A stretch of 9,203 nt of DNA from an uncultured Oscillospiraceae bacterium (GCA_910579595.1 CAJTVM010000017.1:31957-41159), one strand, 5' to 3'; shown: positions 1-5,908, counted from the stretch's first letter. Made by a program: numbers and translations. Notes: generated by a model from the sequence alone, not told the origin.

Positions 1-633
1 TTTAAAATATTTTTATTGACAATATCATTCCCGTGCTGTATAATAACAATTGTGCAAAAAGCGGAAGATCTGCCAATACCTTCAATCAACCTATTAAAAT
101 GTCGAATGGAGGAAAAAACATGAAAAGAAAAGTTTTGGGATTCATACTATGTGTTGCTGTCTGTGTAGCGGCTTGTGTCTCTGTGTCATTTGCGGGAAAC
201 ACAGAGGTGTATACGGTTGATGAACCGTATGTCTATCCGGTTGTTCCTGGTACCGAGGAATGGAATCGTATGTCCAGCCAGAGAGAGAAGATAGACGCCT
301 GTTACGTTGATGAAAATCTGATGAGATCCATGACGACTCCGGCGCTGCTTGAAACGGTTCTTAATTATCCTTTGCTTGTTAATATATATGCGTTTGATAC
401 GGTTGAAATAGGAATGGCAACTGTTTCCAGCTATTTTAAAGGAGTTGAAATTTTAGCGCAGCGTGAGGACGCGGGAATTTATATCGAGGAATACAGACAG
501 GCGAGAGCTTGCTCGGAAGAGCGCACGATTGTTGATATTTACCTTGATACTCTTGCCGCGTTGCTGGAGGATACTTCGGATTCTGCGTCCGATCCAGTCG
601 CGTATGATGCCGGGGGCTCGTTACGCCAAGCGG
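1..633 (+). repeat. Direct repeat copy 1 (633 bp, perfect)
   Basis: Bases 1-633 recur without a mismatch at 701-1333, an offset of exactly 700. The unit holds a promoter, a 5' leader, a ribosome binding site and the first 170 or so codons of a secreted protein. The left edge may lie outside the window because identity starts at base 1. The right edge is sharp: after the shared bases ttacgccaagcgg the copies continue gtcgcca (copy 1) and cagtcct (copy 2). Perfect identity over coding and non-coding sequence points to a recent duplication or ongoing gene conversion. Confidence 0.97.
16..44 (+). promoter_or_regulatory. Consensus sigma-A promoter, copy 1
   Basis: TTGACA at 16-21 and TATAAT at 39-44 are separated by 17 bases, a perfect consensus housekeeping promoter, with AT-rich sequence upstream of the -35. 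Transcription should start near 51, leaving a leader of about 70 bases before the ATG at 120. The same promoter occurs in the second repeat copy. Confidence 0.9.
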
Positions 634-650
634 GTCGCCACATTTGTTAA
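120..650 (+). CDS. Secreted protein, N-terminal domain with short alternative tail (copy 1)
   Basis: This is a 176-residue protein of unknown function. The ATG at 120 is chosen because GGAGG at 108-112 lies seven bases upstream; a longer reading from a GTG at 33 would start inside the promoter. Residues 1-25 form a signal peptide (MKRK, a hydrophobic core, then SFA before GNTE). V-A-A-C at 16-19 also resembles a lipobox, so a lipoprotein is possible. Residues 30-130 look like a domain I recall from secreted Clostridia proteins: VVPGTEEW near 41, then MTTPALLETVLNYPLL near 71 and a predicted helical stretch to REDAG. In relatives I recall, a C-terminal NCHSYAW domain follows. Here the gene instead ends in AGRHIC, a stop and a terminator. 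It may be a truncated paralogue or a functional short form. Its first 171 residues are identical to copy 2. Confidence 0.8.
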   Translation: MKRKVLGFILCVAVCVAACVSVSFAGNTEVYTVDEPYVYPVVPGTEEWNRMSSQREKIDACYVDENLMRSMTTPALLETVLNYPLLVNIYAFDTVEIGMATVSSYFKGVEILAQREDAGIYIEEYRQARACSEERTIVDIYLDTLAALLEDTSDSASDPVAYDAGGSLRQAGRHIC

Positions 651-676
651 GCCTGCCGCTATGCGGCAGGCTTTCA
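651..676 (+). terminator. Rho-independent terminator of copy 1
   Basis: GCCTGCCGC at 651-659 pairs perfectly with GCGGCAGGC at 663-671 around a three-base loop, followed by a T-rich stretch (tttcattta). It begins directly after the TAA of copy 1 and lies just before the second repeat. Copy 1 is therefore a closed transcription unit and should not feed copy 2. Confidence 0.85.
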
Positions 677-700
677 TTTATGCCTTTGAAATACTCTCAG

Positions 701-1333
701 TTTAAAATATTTTTATTGACAATATCATTCCCGTGCTGTATAATAACAATTGTGCAAAAAGCGGAAGATCTGCCAATACCTTCAATCAACCTATTAAAAT
801 GTCGAATGGAGGAAAAAACATGAAAAGAAAAGTTTTGGGATTCATACTATGTGTTGCTGTCTGTGTAGCGGCTTGTGTCTCTGTGTCATTTGCGGGAAAC
901 ACAGAGGTGTATACGGTTGATGAACCGTATGTCTATCCGGTTGTTCCTGGTACCGAGGAATGGAATCGTATGTCCAGCCAGAGAGAGAAGATAGACGCCT
1001 GTTACGTTGATGAAAATCTGATGAGATCCATGACGACTCCGGCGCTGCTTGAAACGGTTCTTAATTATCCTTTGCTTGTTAATATATATGCGTTTGATAC
1101 GGTTGAAATAGGAATGGCAACTGTTTCCAGCTATTTTAAAGGAGTTGAAATTTTAGCGCAGCGTGAGGACGCGGGAATTTATATCGAGGAATACAGACAG
1201 GCGAGAGCTTGCTCGGAAGAGCGCACGATTGTTGATATTTACCTTGATACTCTTGCCGCGTTGCTGGAGGATACTTCGGATTCTGCGTCCGATCCAGTCG
1301 CGTATGATGCCGGGGGCTCGTTACGCCAAGCGG
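701..1333 (+). repeat. Direct repeat copy 2 (633 bp, perfect)
   Basis: This is identical base for base to 1-633. The 67 bases between the copies (634-700) hold the end and terminator of copy 1. After 1333 the sequence continues into a linker and a second protein domain that copy 1 lacks. Confidence 0.97.
716..744 (+). promoter_or_regulatory. Consensus sigma-A promoter, copy 2
   Basis: TTGACA at 716-721 and TATAAT at 739-744, with a 17-base spacer, are identical to the copy 1 promoter. It drives the second secreted-protein gene independently. Transcripts may continue past 1761, because no hairpin terminator is visible before the gene at 1846. Confidence 0.9.
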
Positions 1334-1344
1334 CAGTCCTGTGA
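820..1344 (+). pseudogene. Secreted protein, N-terminal part of a split gene (copy 2)
   Basis: This open frame of 174 residues starts at ATG 820, with GGAGG at 808-812, and has the same signal peptide and N-terminal domain as copy 1. It ends LRQAAVL at a TGA at 1342-1344. The matching C-terminal domain starts in the same frame six bases later (1351-1761), so only this stop separates them. Two indels explain the break. First, the G run at 1312-1316 has five Gs where six would keep the frame. Second, the ten bases agtcctgtga occur twice in tandem at 1335-1354. Restoring both gives AGGLVTPSGSPVRYYYN, a natural linker. The gene is therefore most likely a recent pseudogene. A secreted short protein, stop readthrough or a sequencing error are alternatives. 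The full-length ancestor would span 820-1761. Confidence 0.7.
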
Positions 1345-1354
1345 AGTCCTGTGA
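1335..1354 (+). repeat. 10-bp tandem duplication inside the split gene
   Basis: Agtcctgtga occupies 1335-1344 and again 1345-1354. Removing one unit, together with restoring one G upstream, joins the two parts of the secreted-protein gene as TPSGSPVRYYYN. The duplication also creates the TGA at 1342-1344 in the frame now read from the start codon. Confidence 0.85.
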
Positions 1355-1761
1355 GATATTATTATAATAGGACATGGACAGATCATGGCTTTACCTATAA
1401 TGATTGTGCCTTGCAGGAGAAAGAGTGGTTAACGCGTTACCCTAGCATGTGTAAAGTCTCTGATCATAATCCTGCTTATAATTGTCATTCTTATGCGTGG
1501 TATAGTACTTCAACAAGTAATAAATACTGGATACCTGATCCGGATATATATATAAGTGACGGAAGTTTTACCAGGCAGTCTACGGCAAAAGCTGGCTATA
1601 AAGCATATTGGTCGGGGGTCCATTCTGCGATTGTAAGATCTGTTTCTGGAAATACAATAACATGTATTTCAAAATGGGGTGCAATGGGCGTATATACTCA
1701 TGAATTGAATGATTGCCCTTATTCTGAGGAGTATCGAGGAACGATTAGATATTATGCTTAA
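1351..1761 (+). pseudogene. C-terminal NCHSYAW domain of the split secreted protein
   Basis: This is an open frame of 136 residues from a GTG at 1351 to TAA at 1759-1761. The GTG has no Shine-Dalgarno site and lies six bases after the upstream stop, so this is more likely the second half of the 820 gene than an independent gene. Notable residues are Y-N-C-H-S-Y-A-W at 43-50 (Cys45), H-S-A-I-V at 91-95 (His91), and a later ISKWG, with further Cys at 19, 34, 105 and 122. A Cys in an aromatic-rich motif followed by a His before a strand-like segment resembles NlpC/P60 and CHAP cysteine peptidases or amidases. No family assignment is proven, and the fold is inference. As it stands, the domain lacks a signal peptide and would be made only by readthrough or reinitiation. 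Confidence 0.65.
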
Positions 1762-1845
1762 GTAGTAGGTTATTTTTAATCTGGTAATTTTAGTGTGAAC
1801 ATGCTTTTTGAACGCTATGATAGAAACAATATGGAGTGAGTGTCA

Positions 1846-2514
1846 ATGTATTCAATTTCTGACGCGGTAGTGTCCTATACCCCCGGCTCCGGCTACACCG
1901 CGGCCATACCGGGATGCCCGGTCAAGATTCGCTGGGGTGAGGAGTTCATCGCGCAGGTAGTGGAAAAAGCAAAGCAGAACGGGGCAAACGATGTGGACCG
2001 GCCTGTCCTCCCCAACGGCCCGGGAAAATACAACCCTGAGCAGCTGGAAAACTTTGACCGCAGGGAGCTGTCCCCGGCGGAGCTGCGGGAGCTTGCCGCC
2101 GGACTTTCTGAAAAATATGACCCCAGAAGCATGACCCAGGAGGACTATGACTCCTTCATGGATGACCTGGTGGAGGAGGGACTTTTGAGCGAGCATGAAC
2201 TGGGCGCGCTCGGGTATCATGGCTTTGTGGTTTTGGGTTCCATTCTGGACGTTGCGGATGCCCCGCATTCTTGGGGCGGATCTTATTGGATAGACCCGAA
2301 AAACCCGGATTGGAGCACCTACTACAGGCTCTATGGGGATGTGGGCACCCTTGGGGACGTCAAGGGGGACATGTTGGCCTACACAAAGATGATGAGTGCA
2401 AGGCAGGATCCCATCGGGTCTGACGCGTTTGTCAGGCGCGCTGAAATACTGCATACCGCTTATACAGTCATGGCAAATGTTTTAGAGGCAATTCAAAGCC
2501 AGCGCAGCCGGTAA
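1846..2514 (+). CDS. Hypothetical protein, 222 residues, unknown function
   Basis: I do not recognise a named family. The ATG at 1846 is preferred because GGAG at 1833-1836 lies nine bases upstream; a GTG at 1840 is only three bases from it. There is no signal peptide and no membrane segment, so the protein is probably cytoplasmic. The N-terminal 25 residues (SYTPGSGYTAAIPGCPV) are low in charge. A region near residues 60-125 is acidic and likely helical (LSPAELRELAAGLSEKYD, then MTQEDYDSFMDDLVEEG). Such segments occur in many short Clostridia hypotheticals. The C-terminal third contains SWGGSYWIDP and a final helix. Codon use is GC-richer than in the secreted-protein genes just upstream. It sits 84 bases after them with no hairpin between, so it may share their transcript, and it ends at a strong terminator. 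Confidence 0.8.
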   Translation: MYSISDAVVSYTPGSGYTAAIPGCPVKIRWGEEFIAQVVEKAKQNGANDVDRPVLPNGPGKYNPEQLENFDRRELSPAELRELAAGLSEKYDPRSMTQEDYDSFMDDLVEEGLLSEHELGALGYHGFVVLGSILDVADAPHSWGGSYWIDPKNPDWSTYYRLYGDVGTLGDVKGDMLAYTKMMSARQDPIGSDAFVRRAEILHTAYTVMANVLEAIQSQRSR

Positions 2515-2563
2515 ACGGAAATCAAAAGCCGCGTGACGTAAAGGCTTAATGGTGACAAGTAAC

Positions 2564-2719
2564 CTATTTGCCGCAGAGGGCGGCGTGACCGAGTGTCACG
2601 CCGCCTTTCCGCGTCCATAGGGGGAGCGGGGCGCGGCCACATACCGCAAAGCCCACAGTTATGACTGTATAGATGGCTGTATAAGCCAACGCCATGCCGA
2701 TCCGAATTTTCCTGCTCAT
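2564..2719 (-). CDS. Possible small membrane peptide, 51 residues
   Basis: On the minus strand an ATG at 2719 is preceded by GGGAG eight bases upstream. The reading runs 51 codons to TAG at 2564-2566. The first 30 residues are MSRKIRIG, then an uncharged stretch (MALAYTAIYTVITVGFAVCG) that could be a transmembrane helix or signal sequence. A short basic tail follows. The frame starts 45 bases after the stop of the coiled-coil gene, so the two could be co-transcribed. Against it, the last 13 codons cross the hairpin that terminates the convergent gene, so the C-terminus may be fortuitous. Function is unknown. Confidence 0.4.
   Translation of the reverse strand: MSRKIRIGMALAYTAIYTVITVGFAVCGRAPLPLWTRKGGVTLGHAALCGK
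2579..2610 (+). terminator. Strong terminator after the 1846-2514 gene
   Basis: GGCGGCGTGAC at 2579-2589 pairs perfectly with GTCACGCCGCC at 2595-2605 around a five-base loop, followed by tttcc. It lies about 65 bases after the plus-strand stop. It is also the convergence point with minus-strand reading and may slow transcription from both sides. Confidence 0.8.
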
Positions 2720-2764
2720 ATTCCTTTCTCCCTCAGAATGGAGAAAATCGCCGGCGCCAAAAAT

Positions 2765-3340
2765 TTACGAAAGCTGTGTGAATACGGCGTGCTGCCTCCG
2801 GTATGTATCGTTGTCCTTCTGCTTTAACTCCCGCTCCACCTGGGCCAGCTGACGTTCCAGGTCTTTGATTTTCGTCTCGTCTGTCTCGGCGCTGAGCTGC
2901 CGTTCCAGCTCCTGCTGTTTCTTCTTCAGTTTTTCAATCTCACGATCCACCTTGTCGCTATTGCACTCCCAGACCTCGTCCTTTCCCTCTTTCCTCGCCG
3001 GACCCTTTGCGCCCGTATCCGCCTGATCGGGTTCTTCCGCCTCGGGGACGTCCGCATCCGGTTTTTCAGCATCAGGGGCGGCCTCCAGCTGTTTGGGGGC
3101 TTCCGCCGCCCGTTCTGGGCCGTCGAAATAGATCTTAGGCTGGCCGTTCTCGTCCCTGCCCACCCAGTAGCGGCCGGACGGCTCCTGCGGTTCCTCCGGG
3201 ATGTATTCATCCATCATGGGCTTCAAAGGCCGGCCCTGGACCTCCTCCTTGGGCGTTTGAACCTTAGACGCGCCCAGCGCCTTCTCAGCCGCTGTCAAAG
3301 GCTGGATCGCACCAGTGTTTACACCAGTAATAGGTGTCAT
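2765..3340 (-). CDS. Hypothetical protein with C-terminal coiled coil, 191 residues
   Basis: The ATG at 3340 has an excellent ribosome binding site (AAGGAGGA, seven to eight bases away). The protein is soluble and has three zones. Residues 1-40 are a threonine/alanine/lysine-rich N-terminus. Residues 41-75 contain MDEYIPEEPQEPSGRYWVG and KIYFDGPE, a compact motif I recall in Clostridia hypotheticals. Residues 78-125 are a very acidic, proline- and alanine-rich linker (DAEKPDADVPEAEEPDQAD). Residues 128-178 form a highly charged heptad-like coiled coil (VDREIEKLKKKQQELERQL and similar). It ends DTYRRQHAVFTQLS. A scaffold, secretion-related or cell-envelope adaptor role is possible but unproven. 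It stands alone with its own promoter and a leader of about 75 bases. A small ORF follows on the same strand. Confidence 0.85.
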   Translation of the reverse strand: MTPITGVNTGAIQPLTAAEKALGASKVQTPKEEVQGRPLKPMMDEYIPEEPQEPSGRYWVGRDENGQPKIYFDGPERAAEAPKQLEAAPDAEKPDADVPEAEEPDQADTGAKGPARKEGKDEVWECNSDKVDREIEKLKKKQQELERQLSAETDETKIKDLERQLAQVERELKQKDNDTYRRQHAVFTQLS

Positions 3341-3422
3341 AAATCATTCCTCCTTCAAAGTTTCACAGCGATGGATCCCGCACCGTTCCATATTGCAGGT
3401 TTGATGCGTTCCTGCTTTTACA

Positions 3423-3451
3423 AGTCTACCGGGCGGAGAGCGGCGTTTCAA
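3423..3451 (-). promoter_or_regulatory. Likely promoter of the coiled-coil gene
   Basis: On the minus strand TTGAAA (3451-3446) and TAGACT (3428-3423) are separated by 17 bases. Matches to the sigma-A consensus are five of six and four of six. The predicted start near 3415 gives a leader of about 75 bases before the ATG at 3340. The stretch 3341-3530 otherwise holds no convincing gene. Confidence 0.45.
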
Positions 3452-3523
3452 GTCCTTTGTACTGAAATGCTTTCTGGATGTCATGAGTGGTTTTGCGGCG
3501 GCTGTAAAGAACGACTGCGTTCC

Positions 3524-3567
3524 CATTAAACAGGCATCCAAGGGATACGTTTTCCCTTGGATGCCTG
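3524..3567 (-). terminator. Terminator of the two-component operon
   Basis: CAGGCATCCAAGGGA at 3531-3545 pairs perfectly over 15 bp with 3553-3567 around a seven-base loop. Read on the minus strand it is followed by TTTAAT. It begins eight bases after the stop codon of the sensor kinase. Confidence 0.9.
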
Positions 3568-3574
3568 CATTGTA

Positions 3575-4864
3575 TTAAAGAAATCCCCGTCCATGATCGG
3601 ATATGTTCAGCAGCACACTCAAATAAAACTGTCCTCCGATTTTCTCTGTCAGCAACGCTCCATGGTACTTTTCCGCCGCCGCTTTAATGTTGGAAAGTCC
3701 GGTTCCAGCCGGAGGCAGGGGATCATCTGAGCAGGTATTCTCAAAGGTCAGCATATAGAAATCCCCCTGCTGCCTCCCGCTGATACGGATGGCTTTGGCT
3801 CCATCGTTAGACCGGCAGGCGGTGATGGCGTTGTCCAGGGCGTTGGCAAAGATCACGCACAGGTCGAAATTGTCGATCCCGCAGGGCTTGGGCAGGAGCA
3901 CGGACACCTCCGCCGCGATCCCCTTCGCCAGGCCCAGCTTTTCCCCCAGCAGTATGTCCACCACCGGATTGCCGGTCTGGTAGGGGAAGGACAGGGCTTC
4001 CGAGACGGCCTCCAGCTTTTTCAGATATTCCCTGCCCTCCTCCAGCTTTCCGCTTTTGAGCAGGCCGTCCAATAAGGACAGATGATTTTTGATGTCGTGC
4101 CGGAAGGATTTTGTCTGCTCATAGCGCGCCTGGGCTTCCGTGATATAGACCTTTTGCGTGTGGGCCGCCTGGGCCAGGGACTGCAGTTCTGCCTGGGCCC
4201 GGAACCCCTGGCAGAGCTGGCGGTAGGCATACAGGGTACACAGCAGCGCCGCCAGCCCCATCCCTTGCAGAATCAGCAGCGTACCGTGCCTGCCGGCCTC
4301 CTCCAGAGAGATCACAGGGGCAAAAAAACTGTAGTCGGTATGGAGGATATACAGCTCCGCGGCAAAGAAGAACAGTCCGGGAAACAGCAGAAGTCCGATA
4401 TAAGGCGTCTGGCTGTCCTCCGTCCAGGCCAGGAGCTTCAGCACAACGCGATAACAGCAGGCGGACAACACAAAGAAAAGAACCTGCGCCGCGAAAAGCA
4501 GCAGATAGAGCAGGGGGGTTCCGATGAAATGGGGAAAGAGCGCCGCCTCCACCGAATTGATCATTCCGAAGGAGAGCTGCGAGATATAGAACGCCAGAAC
4601 TGCGGCCAGCCAGGACACGGACGGCTGGTTTCCCATGCCGAAGCGGCTGACGGCATACAGTTCCAGCACACCTGCGGCAATGGACAAGCTTCCGTCGAGC
4701 GCAAGCCTCACCGAGATAAGCTGAAGGGCACACAGAAGAAGGATGTAAGCGGCAAAGTGCCCCGGTTTCCGCTTTTTCCCAGTGAGCCGGCCGGCGAAGG
4801 AAATGTGCATCACGCCCTGTCCGGCAAGATTCAGCGCGTCCATACACAGGCCAAAGTAATCCAT
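3575..4864 (-). CDS. AgrC-like GHKL sensor histidine kinase
   Basis: This 429-residue membrane sensor kinase is the partner of the response regulator just upstream. The N-terminal half (about 37-214) holds roughly six hydrophobic segments, as in AgrC/ComD-type peptide-pheromone receptors. A short coiled linker (about 222-250) leads to the H-box F-R-H-D-I-K-N-H at 254-261, with His256 as the phosphoacceptor. The ATP-binding GHKL domain follows, with the N-box N-A-L-D-N-A-I at 341-347 and the glycine box G-T-G-L-S-N-I at 387-393. Length and order fit the AgrC/HPK10 class. The ATG at 4864 begins one base after the stop of the regulator, preceded by AAGGGA, so translation is probably coupled. No AgrB, AgrD or peptide-precursor gene is visible nearby, so the signal is unknown. 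Confidence 0.92.
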   Translation of the reverse strand: MDYFGLCMDALNLAGQGVMHISFAGRLTGKKRKPGHFAAYILLLCALQLISVRLALDGSLSIAAGVLELYAVSRFGMGNQPSVSWLAAVLAFYISQLSFGMINSVEAALFPHFIGTPLLYLLLFAAQVLFFVLSACCYRVVLKLLAWTEDSQTPYIGLLLFPGLFFFAAELYILHTDYSFFAPVISLEEAGRHGTLLILQGMGLAALLCTLYAYRQLCQGFRAQAELQSLAQAAHTQKVYITEAQARYEQTKSFRHDIKNHLSLLDGLLKSGKLEEGREYLKKLEAVSEALSFPYQTGNPVVDILLGEKLGLAKGIAAEVSVLLPKPCGIDNFDLCVIFANALDNAITACRSNDGAKAIRISGRQQGDFYMLTFENTCSDDPLPPAGTGLSNIKAAAEKYHGALLTEKIGGQFYLSVLLNISDHGRGFL

Positions 4865-4865
4865 G

Positions 4866-5579
4866 TTAGAAATCCCTTCCCCTCATGTGCCGCAAAAGGG
4901 CCTGGGTCAGCTCCCGCTCCCGCAGCCGGGAGGCAGGGATGCGCTCCCCCTGGGACAGCATGACCTGTCCGTCCTGGCACCCGCGGACGTAATCCAGATT
5001 GACCAGGTAGCTCCGGTGGCACTTGAAAAAGCGCCCGTCCACACGCCGTTCCAGATCCTCCAGCTTGTCATAGTAGCCGCTCACAGTCCCATCCTGTTTA
5101 TGGAGATAGATTTTCCGGCCCAGCACCTCGCAGTACACAAGCTCAGACAACGGGACAACCTCACAGCCGGTTCCCCGCTGGATTACGATATTCGCCGCGC
5201 CCCTCTGATCCAGCGCTCGGAGCACCCGGTCCATCGTCCGCTTGAAATGGGCGCTGTCCAAAGGTTTAAGCAGGTAATCGTATGCCTCCACCTGGAAGGC
5301 GTCGAACACAAGCTCCTTCAGGACGGTCACAAAGACCAGCAGACTGTGATCCCCCCGCTGACGCAGCAGTCTGGCCGTCTCCATACCGTCCGGCTGTTCC
5401 ATCTGGATGTCCAGGAAAATCACGTCAAAGCCGCCGTTGCTCTTCGATAGGGCGCGTCCGCTTGAAAAGCATCTGACAGAGTAGGCTGTGATGGAATGTT
5501 CACCCATATAGTTTGCGAGATGGCTGGCAAGCGCTTGGACCATCAGCGGTTCATCGTCGCAGATTGCGAATGTTATCAT
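4866..5579 (-). CDS. LytTR-family (AgrA-like) response regulator
   Basis: This DNA-binding response regulator of about 237 residues is phosphorylated by the adjacent kinase. The receiver domain starts MITFAICDDEP. It has the acidic pair in CDDE, the phosphoacceptor Asp in V-I-F-L-D-I-Q-M, a switch Thr in F-V-T-V, and the conserved Lys in Y-L-L-K-P. The C-terminal LytTR domain carries FFKCHRSYLVNLDYV, the family signature. The ATG at 5579 is chosen because the family normally begins directly at this strand. A GTG at 5591 would add four residues (M-V-V-K), and neither start has a strong Shine-Dalgarno site. It is the first gene of the operon, one base ahead of the kinase. LytTR regulators bind paired direct repeats; I could not identify such sites here. 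Targets are unknown. Confidence 0.93.
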   Translation of the reverse strand: MITFAICDDEPLMVQALASHLANYMGEHSITAYSVRCFSSGRALSKSNGGFDVIFLDIQMEQPDGMETARLLRQRGDHSLLVFVTVLKELVFDAFQVEAYDYLLKPLDSAHFKRTMDRVLRALDQRGAANIVIQRGTGCEVVPLSELVYCEVLGRKIYLHKQDGTVSGYYDKLEDLERRVDGRFFKCHRSYLVNLDYVRGCQDGQVMLSQGERIPASRLRERELTQALLRHMRGRDF

Positions 5580-5591
5580 TTTCACCACCAC

Positions 5592-5838
5592 GTTTTTGAT
5601 ATTAGATTAGCAGAAGCGGGCCAGAGAGGCAAGGCCCGCTGTAGCAGAATGTCAGAAATATGTTATGAAATGTTCCCCTCGGTATCCATACCGCTTCCGG
5701 TATTTCAGCGGCAGCGCCGCCGCCATAACCGTCCCCGGCGGCTCGGCCGCAGGCCTCGCCTCCTTTGTGCCCTTGTCTTAGACCCCTCCGCCCACCACCA
5801 ATTCGGGGTTGTTTTTTGTCAACCGGGGGTTTACATCT
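5592..5838 (-). other. Gene-free structured leader or intergenic repeat upstream of the two-component operon
   Basis: I see no convincing gene in this stretch. Small inverted repeats cluster here. AGCGGGCC (5615-5622) pairs with GGCCCGCT (5633-5640). ATACCG (5688-5693) pairs with CGGTAT (5698-5703). GCGGC pairs with GCCGC at 5708-5720 and again at 5738-5750. The middle is GC-rich and the flanks AT-richer. A minus-strand TTGACA lies at 5822-5817 but has no good -10 at the right distance. TTGCCT with TAATCT, 17 bases apart and overlapping the first hairpin, is a weak alternative promoter. The stretch may be a long regulatory leader or a dispersed intergenic repeat. Confidence 0.4.
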
Positions 5839-5839
5839 C

Positions 5840-5882
5840 CAAAAAAGCATTCCCCGGCCCATCAAAACGGCCGGGGAATGCT
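5840..5882 (-). terminator. Terminator of the zinc-ribbon membrane protein gene
   Basis: AGCATTCCCCGGCC at 5846-5859 pairs perfectly over 14 bp with 5869-5882 around a nine-base loop. On the minus strand it is followed by a run of six T. It lies 26 bases after the stop of the gene at 5909. Confidence 0.95.
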
Positions 5883-5908
5883 CATCGTATATTCAGGCGG
5901 ATCCAGGC

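Noticed and set aside
33..119. N-terminal extension of the copy 1 secreted protein from a GTG at 33 (and at 733 in copy 2)
   Set aside because: It would begin before the -10 box of the promoter. The ATG at 120/820 has a perfect RBS and starts a proper signal peptide.
1852..2454. Long open frame on the minus strand opposite the 222-residue gene
   Set aside because: Antisense shadow of a GC-rich gene, with no RBS and no recognisable motif.
3344..3541. 65-codon minus-strand frame upstream of the coiled-coil gene
   Set aside because: It starts inside the terminator hairpin of the kinase operon, overlaps the likely promoter and leader of the next gene, and has no family features.
4082..4963. 293-codon plus-strand frame across the sensor kinase
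   Set aside because: Antisense of a confidently identified kinase; composition is Gln/Gly/Arg-rich as expected for a shadow frame.
5811..5822. Minus-strand TTGACA as the -35 of the two-component operon
   Set aside because: The position 17 bases downstream reads GGTGGT, and no acceptable -10 is found with 16-18 base spacing.
5602..5865. 87-codon minus-strand frame between the regulator and the zinc-ribbon gene
   Set aside because: It begins within the terminator loop of the upstream gene, has no RBS and is low complexity. It is treated as part of a structured intergenic stretch.
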